Part shown: piece by piece, positions 23,798 through 32,350 of the stretch
Layout: each line of letters opens with the position of its first letter
Numbering within the stretch: the first letter of the stretch is position 1
Assembly (NCBI RefSeq): GCF_001021045.1
Contig: NZ_CP011545.1
Location: forward strand, 2,604,001 to 2,668,000
Length of the DNA stretch: 64,000 bases
Source: Corynebacterium testudinoris
GTDB taxonomy: Bacteria > Actinomycetota > Actinomycetes > Mycobacteriales > Mycobacteriaceae
Reading direction: 5' to 3'
The notes under the pieces: generated by a model
Told to the model about the DNA's origin: nothing
Seen by the model: only the letters and a program-made list of their open reading frames with translations
Databases searched by the model: none
Program-made: the position numbers and the translations under genes

Positions 23798-23821
23798 GGT
23801 TAGTTACTCACTTAACTAACC
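23798..23821. promoter_or_regulatory. Probable YtrA-type operator
   Basis: A perfect inverted repeat GGTTAGTTA - 6 bp - TAACTAACC lies immediately upstream of the Shine-Dalgarno of the GntR gene. GntR regulators of the YtrA class bind such GT-N-TA-type dyads, so this is very likely the autoregulatory operator. An extra partial copy, GTTAGTTG, sits next to it at 23791-23798. Confidence 0.7.
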
Positions 23822-23920
23822 ATAGAGCTCCGGGACTGCCGGCACAAGGCCCGATACAAGGCCCTCCACCACAACGGGGCCGACATCGACGTGCAGGCCC
23901 TGATTAAGGCATGCTGGTAA
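23822..23920 (+). pseudogene. Possible decayed gene remnant
   Basis: The frame from 23822 reads RDCRHKARYKALHHNGADID and then VQALIKACW before a TAA. It has protein-like composition but no start codon and no upstream continuation. It sits between the GntR operator and the NYN gene. It may be the C-terminal end of a lost gene, or chance coding potential in GC-rich DNA. Confidence 0.25.
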
Positions 23921-23967
23921 TGAAGAAATCGACTTAGAATTCCCGACAAACATAGAAATTAGGAGCC

Positions 23968-25269
23968 ATGCTTGAACGCACATTGGTCCTCGTTGACACC
24001 TCTTACCTGCTCGCGAGCTTTTATAACTCGTGGGAGACGGGCGCCCGCGCCCAATTAGAGATCGACCTCCCCGAGGTTGTTAACGTCCTCGACTCGATGG
24101 TCCACAACCAACTTCGCCAACCAATCCACCGTCAGCTCTGGTACGACGGCATTCCCGATAACGGCCCCCACCGCTACCAGCGCGCGCTACGCACGTGCGA
24201 CGGCGTGCAACTGCGCGCGGGCCAGCTCATTGAATGGGGTGAGCGCCGCACCCAAAAGGCCGTGGATACTCGCCTCGTGGCGGACATGGTCGCCGCGGCC
24301 ATTCGCCAACAATTCTCGGACTTTGTGCTGGTCTCCGGTGACGCCGACATGATTCCGGGCGTCCAAGAGGCCACGGAGAATGGGATCCGCGTTCACTTGT
24401 ACGGCTTCGGCTGGGATTCCATGTCCGCCGCCCTGCGGCATGCCTGCGATTCCACGACCATCCTTGACCCACGCGAGGATTTCACCGACGCCATGCAGCT
24501 GCAGGTTCTCGAGGGCCCGCTCCCACCGGTCGTGCGCTCGCGCCCGCTCGGCGATGCCGAGCCGTTCGAGGAGCACGGCATGACCACCGTTCCCAACGGG
24601 GCGATTCCGTCTTTCCTCCCGCCGACCCCTCGGCAGGAGCAGGCGGCCCCCGCTGCCCCACCGGCAGCTCCCCCAGTAGCTCCGCCGGCAACTCACCAGG
24701 CAACGCCGACACCAACGGATTCTGATATCTGCGAGATCGTCGAGCCCACCCCCGTGACCCCGACGGCGCAGGCGGAGTACACCCCGGAACGCGACACTCC
24801 CGAGCAGGAACGCTCCTCGGTGGAAAACGATCTGTCTCTGGACACCCCGAAACCCGGACCGACCAAGGTCCGTGAGGAGAATTCAGAAGAGTCGTCCGAC
24901 GAGGAATCGACCCCCACCCCGGGTTCCATCCCCAAGCCCTCCATGATGGCGCCGCGCCGCAAACTGCGCTCCCGCTACGTGCCGCTGCCCGAAGAGGTGT
25001 GGACGTCCGCCGGTTTCCAGACCCCGTTTGATGTTGGCCAGCAGTACGCGACGTGGTGGTACGACAATGCCGCCACCATCGAGCAGCGCGACCAAGCACA
25101 CTTGCTTTCTGGCGGCGGCCTGCCTCCCGAGATTGACCGACCTCTGCTGCAATTCGCCTGCGAGACTCTCCACGAGTACACGCTCAGCGAAACCCAACGG
25201 GTCAATCTCCGCGATGGCTTCCACTCGGGGATTCGCGGGGTTCTGGTGAGTTACCGCCGCGAATCTTAG
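23968..25269 (+). CDS. NYN-domain (LabA/DUF88-like) putative RNase
   Basis: A 433-residue protein. Residues 1-165 form a NYN (PIN-like) nuclease domain with the metal-binding acidic residues in LVLVDTSYLL, VDTRLVADMVAAA and FVLVSGDADMIPGVQEA. A long proline- and acid-rich linker, about residues 205-325, follows. A conserved C-terminal domain occupies about residues 330-433. NYN proteins are predicted or shown to cleave RNA, and many act in RNA turnover. The start ATG follows TAGGAGCC, a good Shine-Dalgarno. The gene stands alone and converges on pspA. The substrate is unknown. Confidence 0.85.
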   Translation: MLERTLVLVDTSYLLASFYNSWETGARAQLEIDLPEVVNVLDSMVHNQLRQPIHRQLWYDGIPDNGPHRYQRALRTCDGVQLRAGQLIEWGERRTQKAVDTRLVADMVAAAIRQQFSDFVLVSGDADMIPGVQEATENGIRVHLYGFGWDSMSAALRHACDSTTILDPREDFTDAMQLQVLEGPLPPVVRSRPLGDAEPFEEHGMTTVPNGAIPSFLPPTPRQEQAAPAAPPAAPPVAPPATHQATPTPTDSDICEIVEPTPVTPTAQAEYTPERDTPEQERSSVENDLSLDTPKPGPTKVREENSEESSDEESTPTPGSIPKPSMMAPRRKLRSRYVPLPEEVWTSAGFQTPFDVGQQYATWWYDNAATIEQRDQAHLLSGGGLPPEIDRPLLQFACETLHEYTLSETQRVNLRDGFHSGIRGVLVSYRRES

Positions 25270-25281
25270 GGGCTGGTGAAG

Positions 25282-25301
25282 GAAGGGCTGATTAGCCCTT
25301 C
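25282..25301. terminator. Bidirectional hairpin terminator between NYN gene and pspA
   Basis: A perfect 8-bp stem GAAGGGCT / AGCCCTTC with a GATT loop is followed by TTCTCC on the plus strand. It overlaps the TAA stop of pspA on the minus strand, so it can serve both converging genes. Confidence 0.7.
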
Positions 25302-26098
25302 TTCTCCTCTTCCACTTCCTCAACGACGACGGCATCATCTGCAGACTCGGCAGCCTCGATGGCCTCCGGCGCGGACTCCCCGGCGAGGGAAGCGCGGATT
25401 TCCGCAAGGCGGGCGGCGGCCTTCATATCGGTGCCTGCGGAGGCGATCTCAGCCATGCGGTCGTCGACGGAGTGTTGGGCGAGTTCTTGCGCGCCGAGGG
25501 CGTCTGCGTATCGACGTTCGATCTTGTCGCGCACTGCGTCCAACGTCGGCACGTTGTCGTTCGGGCGCAGCTCGCTCATGGTGTCCATGGCGCGGGTGGT
25601 CTGCTCCTGCATGGCGGCCTGATCGGCCTGGGCACGCAGCTGATCGATCTGGGAGAGCTGCTCCTTGAGGCGCATCTCCGACTCTTTTTGCTGCTGCTGC
25701 GCCTGCGCTGCTGCCTGGGTGGCCTGGGCGTGCAGTGCCTTCGTCTCCTCGAGCTGCTGCTCCACGGAGACAAGCTGCGTGGCGAAGATTTCTGCGGTGT
25801 TTCCAAACTCCTGGGCCTTGGCGGCGTCCCCGTCGGCGGCGGCCTTATCGGCGGCCATGATGGCGGTGCGGGCCTGCTCTTGGTGCTCCGCCTGGGACTT
25901 AATCAGGCGGTCGAGCTTCATCTCCAGCTGCTTTTGATTGCCGATGATGGCGGCGGCCTGCTCGGTGATCTGCTGGTGTTGCTGCTTGGCGGCTTCGGTG
26001 GCCTGCTGGATCTGGACCTTCGGATCGGCGTTCTGGTCGATCTTTGAGTCGAAGGAGGCCATGAGGTACTTCCAGCCCTTGCTCAGCGGATTAGCCAT
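25292..26098 (-). CDS. pspA: PspA/IM30-family protein
   Basis: A 268-residue phage-shock-type protein. It is mostly continuous alpha-helical coiled coil with heptads rich in Q, A, E and K (about residues 25-170), and ends in an acidic tail (VVVEEVEEEKKG). The N-terminus MANPLSKGWKYLMASFDSKI is an amphipathic helix able to touch the membrane. PspA/IM30 proteins form rings on the inner membrane and protect it against stress. In actinobacteria the partners of the Psp system vary; none is next to this gene, where trxA is the upstream neighbour. Confidence 0.88.
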   Translation of the reverse strand: MANPLSKGWKYLMASFDSKIDQNADPKVQIQQATEAAKQQHQQITEQAAAIIGNQKQLEMKLDRLIKSQAEHQEQARTAIMAADKAAADGDAAKAQEFGNTAEIFATQLVSVEQQLEETKALHAQATQAAAQAQQQQKESEMRLKEQLSQIDQLRAQADQAAMQEQTTRAMDTMSELRPNDNVPTLDAVRDKIERRYADALGAQELAQHSVDDRMAEIASAGTDMKAAARLAEIRASLAGESAPEAIEAAESADDAVVVEEVEEEKKG

Positions 26099-26184
26099 GA
26101 TGGGGGTCTCGCTTTCTCACTGCAGTGTGTCGATCCCGGGGATCCGGATCCTGACCACAAGTTTAGAGAGAACCCGCGACGAGC

Positions 26185-26216
26185 AACAGCCGCCCCGGAT
26201 TCCCGGGACGGCTGTG
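26185..26216 (-). terminator. Terminator of trxA
   Basis: On the minus strand ACAGCCGTCCCGGG pairs with CCGGGGCGGCTGT across a short loop. It starts about 20 bp after the trxA stop and separates trxA from pspA. The thymidine run is weak. Confidence 0.65.
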
Positions 26217-26237
26217 GGCGTGAAGGGGCGAGAGGAA

Positions 26238-26621
26238 CTAGCCCTGCTCGGCGTCGCTAGCGGCGTTTGCTTCGGCGACCTGGCGGCGCACCTCATCCAT
26301 GTCCAGGTCCTTGACCTGGGTGACCAGCTCTTCCAGAGCGGCCGGGGGCAGAGCTCCGGCCTCGCGGTAGACCATGATTCCATCGCGGAAGATCATGAGC
26401 GTGGGGATCGACTGGATCTGCAGAGCGGAGGCGATGCCCTGGTTAGCCTCGGTGTCGAGCTTGGCAAAGACGGCGTCGGTGTGCTTTTCCGATGCCTTCT
26501 CGTAGGTCGGGGCGAAAGCGCGACAAGGGCCACACCAGCTGGCCCAAGCATCGACGAGGACGATACCGTCGGCGGTGACGGTCTCTTCGAAGGTTGCTTC
26601 TGTAACGTCAATGGTTGCCAA
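26238..26621 (-). CDS. trxA: Thioredoxin, with TTG start
   Basis: A 127-residue thioredoxin fold with the redox motif WCGPC (WASWCGPCRAFAPTYEKAS) and the cis-proline in IQSIPTLMIF. It reduces protein disulfides, probably also serving MsrA in this genome. The start is a TTG at 26621 with an AGGAG Shine-Dalgarno 8 bp upstream; no ATG or GTG lies at the right place. The C-terminal 20 residues are an acidic helical extension. It is divergent from copZ, with an inverted repeat between them. Confidence 0.9.
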   Translation of the reverse strand: MATIDVTEATFEETVTADGIVLVDAWASWCGPCRAFAPTYEKASEKHTDAVFAKLDTEANQGIASALQIQSIPTLMIFRDGIMVYREAGALPPAALEELVTQVKDLDMDEVRRQVAEANAASDAEQG

Positions 26622-26661
26622 TTGATTACTCCTGACTAGCCGTTTTGTAAGGTCATTATCG

Positions 26662-26679
26662 GACCGGAGTGATCCGGTC
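26662..26679. repeat. Perfect inverted repeat between trxA and copZ
   Basis: GACCGGA - 4 bp - TCCGGTC, 7-bp arms. It lies 41 bp upstream of trxA and 98 bp upstream of copZ, so it could be an operator for either gene. Confidence 0.5.
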
Positions 26680-26716
26680 TCTTGTGCCACAACCCTACCT
26701 GGCCCTTCAGTATTCC

Positions 26717-26744
26717 CTCGGGTGGCCGAACTCGGGTGGCCGAA
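26717..26744. repeat. Perfect 14-bp tandem duplication upstream of copZ
   Basis: CTCGGGTGGCCGAA occurs twice in succession, ending 32 bp before the copZ ATG. It may be a paired regulator-binding site or a simple duplication. Confidence 0.6.
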
Positions 26745-26776
26745 GCTGGTCGGTGTACGAAAGGAAAATCTCCGCC

Positions 26777-26983
26777 ATGATCAAGAACTACGTCGTCGAA
26801 GGCATGACCTGTGAGCATTGCAAGGCTGCCGTCGAGGAGGAGATCAATGAACTGCCGGGAACCCAGGGCGTGGAGGTCGATCTGGAGACGGGTCGCGTGT
26901 CCGTCACTGGGTTCGCTTTCTCCGACGCTGACATCATCAGGGCCGTGGAGAATGCCGGCTATTCGGTGAAGGAAGAGGACTAG
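26777..26983 (+). CDS. copZ: Copper chaperone, CopZ-like (heavy-metal-associated domain)
   Basis: A 68-residue single HMA domain with the metal-binding motif GMTCEHC (MxCxxC) near the N-terminus, and the standard beta-alpha-beta-beta-alpha-beta pattern. It delivers Cu(I) to the P-type ATPase encoded 85 bp downstream. The longer reading from 26669 is rejected because the HMA domain begins at MIKNYVVEGMTC and GAAAGGAAAATC forms a Shine-Dalgarno. Copper specificity is inferred from the motif and the neighbouring copA. Confidence 0.92.
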   Translation: MIKNYVVEGMTCEHCKAAVEEEINELPGTQGVEVDLETGRVSVTGFAFSDADIIRAVENAGYSVKEED

Positions 26984-27001
26984 CTTCCCCACGTAGGGCC
27001 C

Positions 27002-27030
27002 TTGCCGTATACCCCGTGGGGGTATATGCT
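27002..27030 (+). promoter_or_regulatory. copA promoter with CsoR-like operator in its spacer
   Basis: TTGCCG (27002-27007) and TATGCT (27025-27030) are 17 bp apart. The near-perfect palindrome TATACCCC-GT-GGGGGTATA (27008-27026) fills the spacer. This matches known CsoR operator architecture (TACCC...GGGTA), giving Cu(I)-induced derepression. No csoR gene is present in the window. Confidence 0.75.
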
Positions 27031-27068
27031 GGGTGGCATAGTCACGCCTCCCAAGAATTGGATCCCTC

Positions 27069-29345
27069 ATGATCAGCACCACCCCGGCTACCGACGTCCT
27101 CGAGCTTGACCTGGGAGTCACCGGCATGACCTGCACTTCCTGCTCCGCACGAGTGGAGAGGAAGCTCAACAAGGTCGATGGAGTCGAAGCCACGGTCAAC
27201 TTCGCAACCGAGTCCGCGGCCATTACCTATGACCCCGCCAAGGCGGACCCGGAAAAGCTCATCGACGTCGTGCGCGGCGCCGGCTACGACGCCTTCGAAC
27301 TGACCCCACCGGAAGCGGAGCCCGCCGCGGGCACCACCGACGGTGGAGCCGGCGGGGCGTCGGCAAGCATGAGCCCGCAGGAGGCAGCCCGCGAACGGGA
27401 AGCCGCTGACCTCAAGAAACGCCTCATCGGATCAGCCATCCTGACGGTGCCCATCGTGGCACTGAGCATGATTCCCGCCCTCCAGTTCACCAACTGGCAA
27501 TGGGCGGTGCTGGCCATGGCGACGTTGGTGTACGTCGTCGGCGGAGCACCGTTCCACACCGCGGCGCTGGCCAATCTGCGCCACGGTGCCTTCACCATGG
27601 ATTCGCTCATCTCCCTCGGCACGACCGCCGCGTACGTGTGGAGCCTGTGGGCGCTGTTCTTCGGGCACGCTGGCCATCCCGGCATGAAGATGGAAATGCA
27701 CCTGTTCCCCTCGGACTCGACGATGGATGAGATCTATCTCGAAACCGCAGCGGTAGTGATCACCTTCCTGCTGCTCGGTCGCTGGTTTGAAACCCGCGCC
27801 AAGGGGCGCTCTTCCGAGGCCCTGCGCGCCCTGCTCGACATGGGGGCCAAGGATGCGACAGTGCTTGCCGACGGCCGCGAGACCCGCATCCCCATCTCCT
27901 CCCTCGCCGTGGGTGACACGATCGTCGTCCGCCCCGGAGAGAAGATCGCCGCCGACGGCACCGTCACCGACGGCCGCTCCGCCGTCGATGAGTCCATGCT
28001 CACCGGCGAATCACTGCCCGTCGATGTCGCGCCCGGCTCCCGCGTCACCGGCGCCACGATCAACACCTCCGGCCGCCTGCTCATCCAAGTCAGCCGGGTC
28101 GGCGAGGATTCCACGCTGGCACAAATGGCCAAGCTCGTCACTGAGGCGCAGGCACAGAAGGCCCCCGTGCAGCGCCTAGTGGACCGCATTTCCCAGGTCT
28201 TCGTCCCCGTGGTCATCGCGGTCTCCGTGCTTACGTTCGGCGCGCACCTGCTGCTGGGCAGTGGCCTCGCCCCGGCCTTCACCGCCGCCGTCGCCGTGCT
28301 CATCATCGCCTGCCCCTGCGCGCTGGGACTTGCCACCCCCACCGCCCTGCTCGTGGGCACCGGTCGCGGGGCGCAGCTGGGCCTGCTCATCAAGGGGCCG
28401 GAAGTGCTCGAGCAGACCCGGCGCGTGGACACCATCGTCATGGACAAGACCGGCACGGTCACCGAAGGTGCCATGTCCGTCACCTCGGTCACGCCCGCTG
28501 CGGGCTTCCATTCGTCTGAGGTCCTGGAGGCGGCCGCCGCCGTGGAAGCAGCGTCTGAGCACCCGATCGCCCGCGCCATCGCCCGCGAGGTGGACACTCC
28601 CGCGCAGGTGACGGACTTCAGCAACGAGCCCGGCATGGGTGTGAGCGGCACCGTCGGCGGTCGGCGCGTCACCGTTGGGCGCCCGGGCAGCGATCTGCCC
28701 GCCGACGTGCAGCAGGCGTTCCACCAGGCCCAAGACGATGGTGCCACCCCGGTTGTTGTGCTTATCGACGCCGCCGTCGCCGGCATCATCGCCGTCCGCG
28801 ACACCGTCAAACCCACCTCCGCCGAGGCGATCGCCGCGATGCGTTCCCTCGGGTTGACCCCCATGCTACTCACCGGCGATAACGCCGGCGCTGCGCAGGC
28901 GGTAGCGGCGGAGGTAGGCATCGATCCCGCGGATGTCATCTCCGAGGTCATGCCCGCCGACAAGGTCAACGTCGTCTCCGGGCTCCAGGAACAGGGCCGC
29001 AATGTCGCCATGGTCGGTGACGGTGTCAACGATGCCGCCGCCCTCGCGCAAGCCGATCTTGGTTTGGCCATGGGAGCGGGCACCGATGTCGCCATCGAAG
29101 CCTCCGACATCACCCTCATGAACAATGACCTCCGCTCCGCCGTCGACGCCATCCGCCTCTCCCGCAAGACCTTGTCCACGATCAAGGGCAATCTCTTCTG
29201 GGCGTTCGCCTACAACGTCATCCTCATCCCCGTGGCCGCCCTCGGCTACCTCAACCCGATGCTCGCCGGAATCGCCATGGCGTTCTCCTCCGTCTTCGTG
29301 GTCACAAACTCGCTGCGTCTGCGGGGATTCACCTCGCTGCACTGA
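27069..29345 (+). CDS. copA: Copper-translocating P1B-type ATPase
   Basis: A 758-residue heavy-metal P-type ATPase that exports Cu(I) across the cytoplasmic membrane. It has one N-terminal HMA domain ([16 protein letters not shown], about residues 17-32), the phosphatase TGES loop ([10 protein letters not shown]), the copper-binding membrane motif [10 protein letters not shown], the phosphorylated aspartate in [18 protein letters not shown] (HP motif), and the hinge [16 protein letters not shown]. The CPC motif with following glycines is diagnostic for copper rather than zinc. The gene is preceded by its own promoter with a CsoR-like palindrome. Confidence 0.95.
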   Translation: MISTTPATDVLELDLGVTGMTCTSCSARVERKLNKVDGVEATVNFATESAAITYDPAKADPEKLIDVVRGAGYDAFELTPPEAEPAAGTTDGGAGGASASMSPQEAAREREAADLKKRLIGSAILTVPIVALSMIPALQFTNWQWAVLAMATLVYVVGGAPFHTAALANLRHGAFTMDSLISLGTTAAYVWSLWALFFGHAGHPGMKMEMHLFPSDSTMDEIYLETAAVVITFLLLGRWFETRAKGRSSEALRALLDMGAKDATVLADGRETRIPISSLAVGDTIVVRPGEKIAADGTVTDGRSAVDESMLTGESLPVDVAPGSRVTGATINTSGRLLIQVSRVGEDSTLAQMAKLVTEAQAQKAPVQRLVDRISQVFVPVVIAVSVLTFGAHLLLGSGLAPAFTAAVAVLIIACPCALGLATPTALLVGTGRGAQLGLLIKGPEVLEQTRRVDTIVMDKTGTVTEGAMSVTSVTPAAGFHSSEVLEAAAAVEAASEHPIARAIAREVDTPAQVTDFSNEPGMGVSGTVGGRRVTVGRPGSDLPADVQQAFHQAQDDGATPVVVLIDAAVAGIIAVRDTVKPTSAEAIAAMRSLGLTPMLLTGDNAGAAQAVAAEVGIDPADVISEVMPADKVNVVSGLQEQGRNVAMVGDGVNDAAALAQADLGLAMGAGTDVAIEASDITLMNNDLRSAVDAIRLSRKTLSTIKGNLFWAFAYNVILIPVAALGYLNPMLAGIAMAFSSVFVVTNSLRLRGFTSLH

Positions 29346-29371
29346 GGTCATCGTAGAGTAGTGTTCCCTCC

Positions 29372-30709
29372 ATGAGTGACCAGTTGACCAGGAATGAACG
29401 ACTCGACCGGCTCCCGGTCACCCCCAAACACCGCCGTCTACTCGTGGGCTCGGGCATCGGCTGGGCACTCGATGCCATGGATGTCGGCCTCGTTTCCTTC
29501 ATCATGGCCGCCCTGGCCATCCACTGGGGCCTGAGCCCCACGCAGACCTCGTGGCTCGGTTCCATCGGTTTCGTCGGGATGGCCGTGGGCGCCACCTTTG
29601 GTGGCTTGCTGGCCGATAGGATCGGGCGTCGGCAAGTTTTTGCCTTAACGCTGCTGGTCTACGGCCTCGCCACGGGCGCCTCCGCCCTCGCCGGGTCCCT
29701 GGCAGTGCTCATCGCGCTGCGGTTTATCGTCGGCGTGGGCTTGGGCGCCGAACTCCCCGTCGCCTCCACCCTGGTGTCGGAGTTCGCCCCCCGCCGCATT
29801 CGCGGCCGCATGGTGGTCATCCTCGAAGCCTTCTGGGCTCTGGGCTGGATCGCCGCCGCGATGATCGGCGCCTTTGTGGTCACCTCCTCCGATAGCGGCT
29901 GGCGGTGGGCACTGGCGTTGGGAATGATCCCCGCCCTCTACGCCCTGGTTGTCCGCCACGGCCTCCCCGAGTCCGTCCGTTTCCTCGAGGACAAGGGCCG
30001 CCACGACGAGGCGGAGACGGTGGTCTCCTCCTTCGAGCAACAAGTCGATCCGCAGGAGCTTTCGCGTATCGACGCCGCCCTACTCACCGACCCCACCATC
30101 GTCCGGGAGGACTTCGACGACGCCACCTCCATCTGGGCTCCGGGCCTACGCCGCCGCACGGCCGCCTTGTGGGTCGTGTGGTTCTGCGTCAACCTCTCCT
30201 ACTACGGCGCCTTCATCTGGATCCCGTCACTGCTGGTGGCGGATGGCTTTACCCTGGTGAAATCCTTTCAATTCACGCTGATTATCACCCTGGCCCAACT
30301 ACCGGGCTATGCCGTCGCCGCGTGGCTCATCGAGGCATGGGGCCGCCGCTCCACCCTGGCAACCTTCCTCGCCGGGTCAGCCGCCTCCGCGATCTTCTTC
30401 GGCAATGCCGACGTGGAGTGGACAATCATCCTCGCCGGCTGCCTGCTGTCCTTCTTCAACCTCGGCGCATGGGGAGCCCTCTACGCCATCGGCCCCGAGC
30501 TCTACCCCAGCCATATCCGCGGCGCAGGCACCGGCGCGGCCGCCGGATTTGGGCGCCTGGCCTCCATCGCCGCCCCGCTCATCGTGCCGCCGCTGCTGCT
30601 TTTTGGCGGCTCCGTCCTGCTCTTCGGCCTGTTCGCCGTGTCCTTTGCCATCGCAGCGCTGACCACCCTCACGCTCCCCGAACAGCGCGGCAAGGTCCTC
30701 GACGCTTAA
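29372..30709 (+). CDS. MFS transporter, sugar/aromatic-acid porter-like
   Basis: A 445-residue, 12-helix MFS transporter. The loop 2-3 motif reads ADRIGRRQVF and the loop after helix 4 FAPRRIRGRMV, like NiaP and other organic-anion/aromatic-acid permeases. The second half has the usual repeat (IEAWGRRST). The substrate is not predictable with certainty. The gap to copA is only 26 bp, so some read-through is likely. There is no Shine-Dalgarno. The stop overlaps that of a small convergent gene by 3-4 bp. Confidence 0.87.
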   Translation: MSDQLTRNERLDRLPVTPKHRRLLVGSGIGWALDAMDVGLVSFIMAALAIHWGLSPTQTSWLGSIGFVGMAVGATFGGLLADRIGRRQVFALTLLVYGLATGASALAGSLAVLIALRFIVGVGLGAELPVASTLVSEFAPRRIRGRMVVILEAFWALGWIAAAMIGAFVVTSSDSGWRWALALGMIPALYALVVRHGLPESVRFLEDKGRHDEAETVVSSFEQQVDPQELSRIDAALLTDPTIVREDFDDATSIWAPGLRRRTAALWVVWFCVNLSYYGAFIWIPSLLVADGFTLVKSFQFTLIITLAQLPGYAVAAWLIEAWGRRSTLATFLAGSAASAIFFGNADVEWTIILAGCLLSFFNLGAWGALYAIGPELYPSHIRGAGTGAAAGFGRLASIAAPLIVPPLLLFGGSVLLFGLFAVSFAIAALTTLTLPEQRGKVLDA

Positions 30710-30849
30710 GAAAACCAGCGCGCAATGCGTTGGAGAAGCGACTCCGGCTCAGTGGCGGCGGCAATGGCGTCCAGGCTCCGCGGGAGATGCAGGATGGTGG
30801 CGTGCTCGGTGTGCTCAACCGAGATCTTTTCCTCAATGCGGGTAGTCAT
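30706..30849 (-). CDS. Small hypothetical protein (47 residues)
   Basis: MTTRIEEKISVEHTEHATIL and onward, ending in ESLLQRIARWFS, a short amphipathic helix. It resembles no family I know. A very good Shine-Dalgarno, AAGGAGGGGCATC, precedes ATG 30849, which argues that it is real. It is convergent with the MFS gene, the stops overlapping. The C-terminal helix could bind membranes or a partner protein. Confidence 0.6.
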   Translation of the reverse strand: MTTRIEEKISVEHTEHATILHLPRSLDAIAAATEPESLLQRIARWFS

Positions 30850-31127
30850 GATGCCCCTCCTTGGGTGCTCATTGTCAACGTGGACCCTCATAGTAGGAAA
30901 GTTCCTGCAGCTCAGGCACCATTGCTAAGCCACACTTAAGTAACTACGCCCTTAAATAGGTTTACCTAAAGGCTCCAAAGGCGCAGGATATTGCGGTGTC
31001 GCCGAGTGGGGTTTCTCACTCGCTCGTCCCCGTGACCCATTGACCACCCCAATCCAGGGGTAACGGCATTCCCCTCCCTCATCCGCTAGCGTTGTCGGGA
31101 AGCTCACACCACCAGTTAGGGGGCGAG

Positions 31128-32291
31128 ATGGCCATTCGCGATTGGCTCCGCATCGGACTCGGCATGTTCGTCATCGCCTTCGGCGCGAACCTCTTCGCCC
31201 CGCTGCTGCCCGCCTACCGCGAGGTCGCCGGGCTCACGCAATCGGAAGTCACCTTCCTCCTCGGCGTCTACGCCGCTGGTCTCATCCCCGCCCTTCTCAT
31301 CGGAGGTCCGCTTTCCGACGTCCGCGGTCGCCGCGCCATCGTCCGTCCCGCCCTCCTGCTCAGCGCCCTCGGCTCTATCGTGCTGTGCGCCGGGGTGAGC
31401 GGCTCCTTCGCGTTTTTGGCCGCGGGGCGCTTCATCGTCGGCATGGCCGTGGGCCTCGTCATGGCCGCCGGCGCCGCCTGGTTACAAGAGGTCTCTACCG
31501 GCCCCACCCACGTCGGCGCCCGCCGAGCCACGGTGTTCCTCTCCGCGGGCTTCGGCGTCGGCCCCCTCGCCAGCGGTCTCGTCGCCCAGTTCCTCCCCCG
31601 CCCCGACCTGCTGCCATTCCTCGTCCACCTCGCCCTCCTCATCGTCATCGCACCCCTGACGTGGCGATCCCCTGGTGGCGCCGCCCACCCCGGTGCGCAG
31701 CGGCGCGCCTGGTTCCCCCGCAGCGTGCTCTCCTCCCGCTTCCTCTGGGCAGTCGCAGCGTGGGCACCCTGGGGATTCGGCGCCGTCACCACGGCGTTTG
31801 CCGCCCTGACGGCGCTCGTCATCGACCAGGTCACCTGGCCCATCGCCTACACCGGCCTCGTCGCCGCCGTCACGATGCTCACCGGAGTGTTCATCCAACC
31901 CGTCGCCACCCGCTTCGGCAGCGACCTCGTTCCACCGGCAATCCTCGGACTCGGGCTCGTCGTCATCGGCATGCTGCTCTCTGTGGCAGTGGCCGTCACG
32001 CTATCGCCGTGGCTCGTCGTCCTCGCCGGAGTGGTCCTCGGCGCGGCCTACGGCATCATGATGGTCTCCGGCCTTCGGGAAGTACGCCGCATTGCCCCGC
32101 CGCAAGACCTTGGTGCAGCGAACGGCGTCTTCTACTCGCTGACCTACCTCGGGTTCTTTGCACCGTTCGTCATCTCCCTCGTGGGACCGATCATTGGCTA
32201 CCCCACGGTGTTCCTCATCGGAGCGGTCATCGCGGCGGCGTCGATAGTGCCCGTCACCCGCATTGCCGCTCGGGTGGCGCGAGGTCGCTAA
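31128..32291 (+). CDS. MFS transporter
   Basis: A 387-residue MFS protein with 12 helices. The loop 2-3 motif is GPLSDVRGRRAI and the loop 8-9 region is less conserved. The start at ATG 31128 is chosen because it follows TTAGGGGGCGAG; the reading frame is open back to 31092. The upstream 235 bp carries no other gene that I can see. The substrate is unknown; drug or metabolite efflux is the common role. It converges on a hypothetical gene. Confidence 0.82.
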   Translation: MAIRDWLRIGLGMFVIAFGANLFAPLLPAYREVAGLTQSEVTFLLGVYAAGLIPALLIGGPLSDVRGRRAIVRPALLLSALGSIVLCAGVSGSFAFLAAGRFIVGMAVGLVMAAGAAWLQEVSTGPTHVGARRATVFLSAGFGVGPLASGLVAQFLPRPDLLPFLVHLALLIVIAPLTWRSPGGAAHPGAQRRAWFPRSVLSSRFLWAVAAWAPWGFGAVTTAFAALTALVIDQVTWPIAYTGLVAAVTMLTGVFIQPVATRFGSDLVPPAILGLGLVVIGMLLSVAVAVTLSPWLVVLAGVVLGAAYGIMMVSGLREVRRIAPPQDLGAANGVFYSLTYLGFFAPFVISLVGPIIGYPTVFLIGAVIAAASIVPVTRIAARVARGR

Positions 32292-32350
32292 CCGCGCCTC
32301 GTCCAGCAGTCGCAGACCTCACCAACCGAACGACTGCGGTCAACCACAAG

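Noticed and set aside
30957..30968. TAGGT-TT-ACCTA palindrome resembling a DtxR iron box
   Set aside because: The half-sites are only 2 bp apart, whereas DtxR boxes have a 7-bp gap between AGGT and ACCT.
32309..32340. 7-bp hairpin GCAGTCG/CGACTGC between the MFS gene and the hypothetical gene
   Set aside because: A long 18-bp loop and no T-run make it a weak terminator candidate, so it was not annotated.
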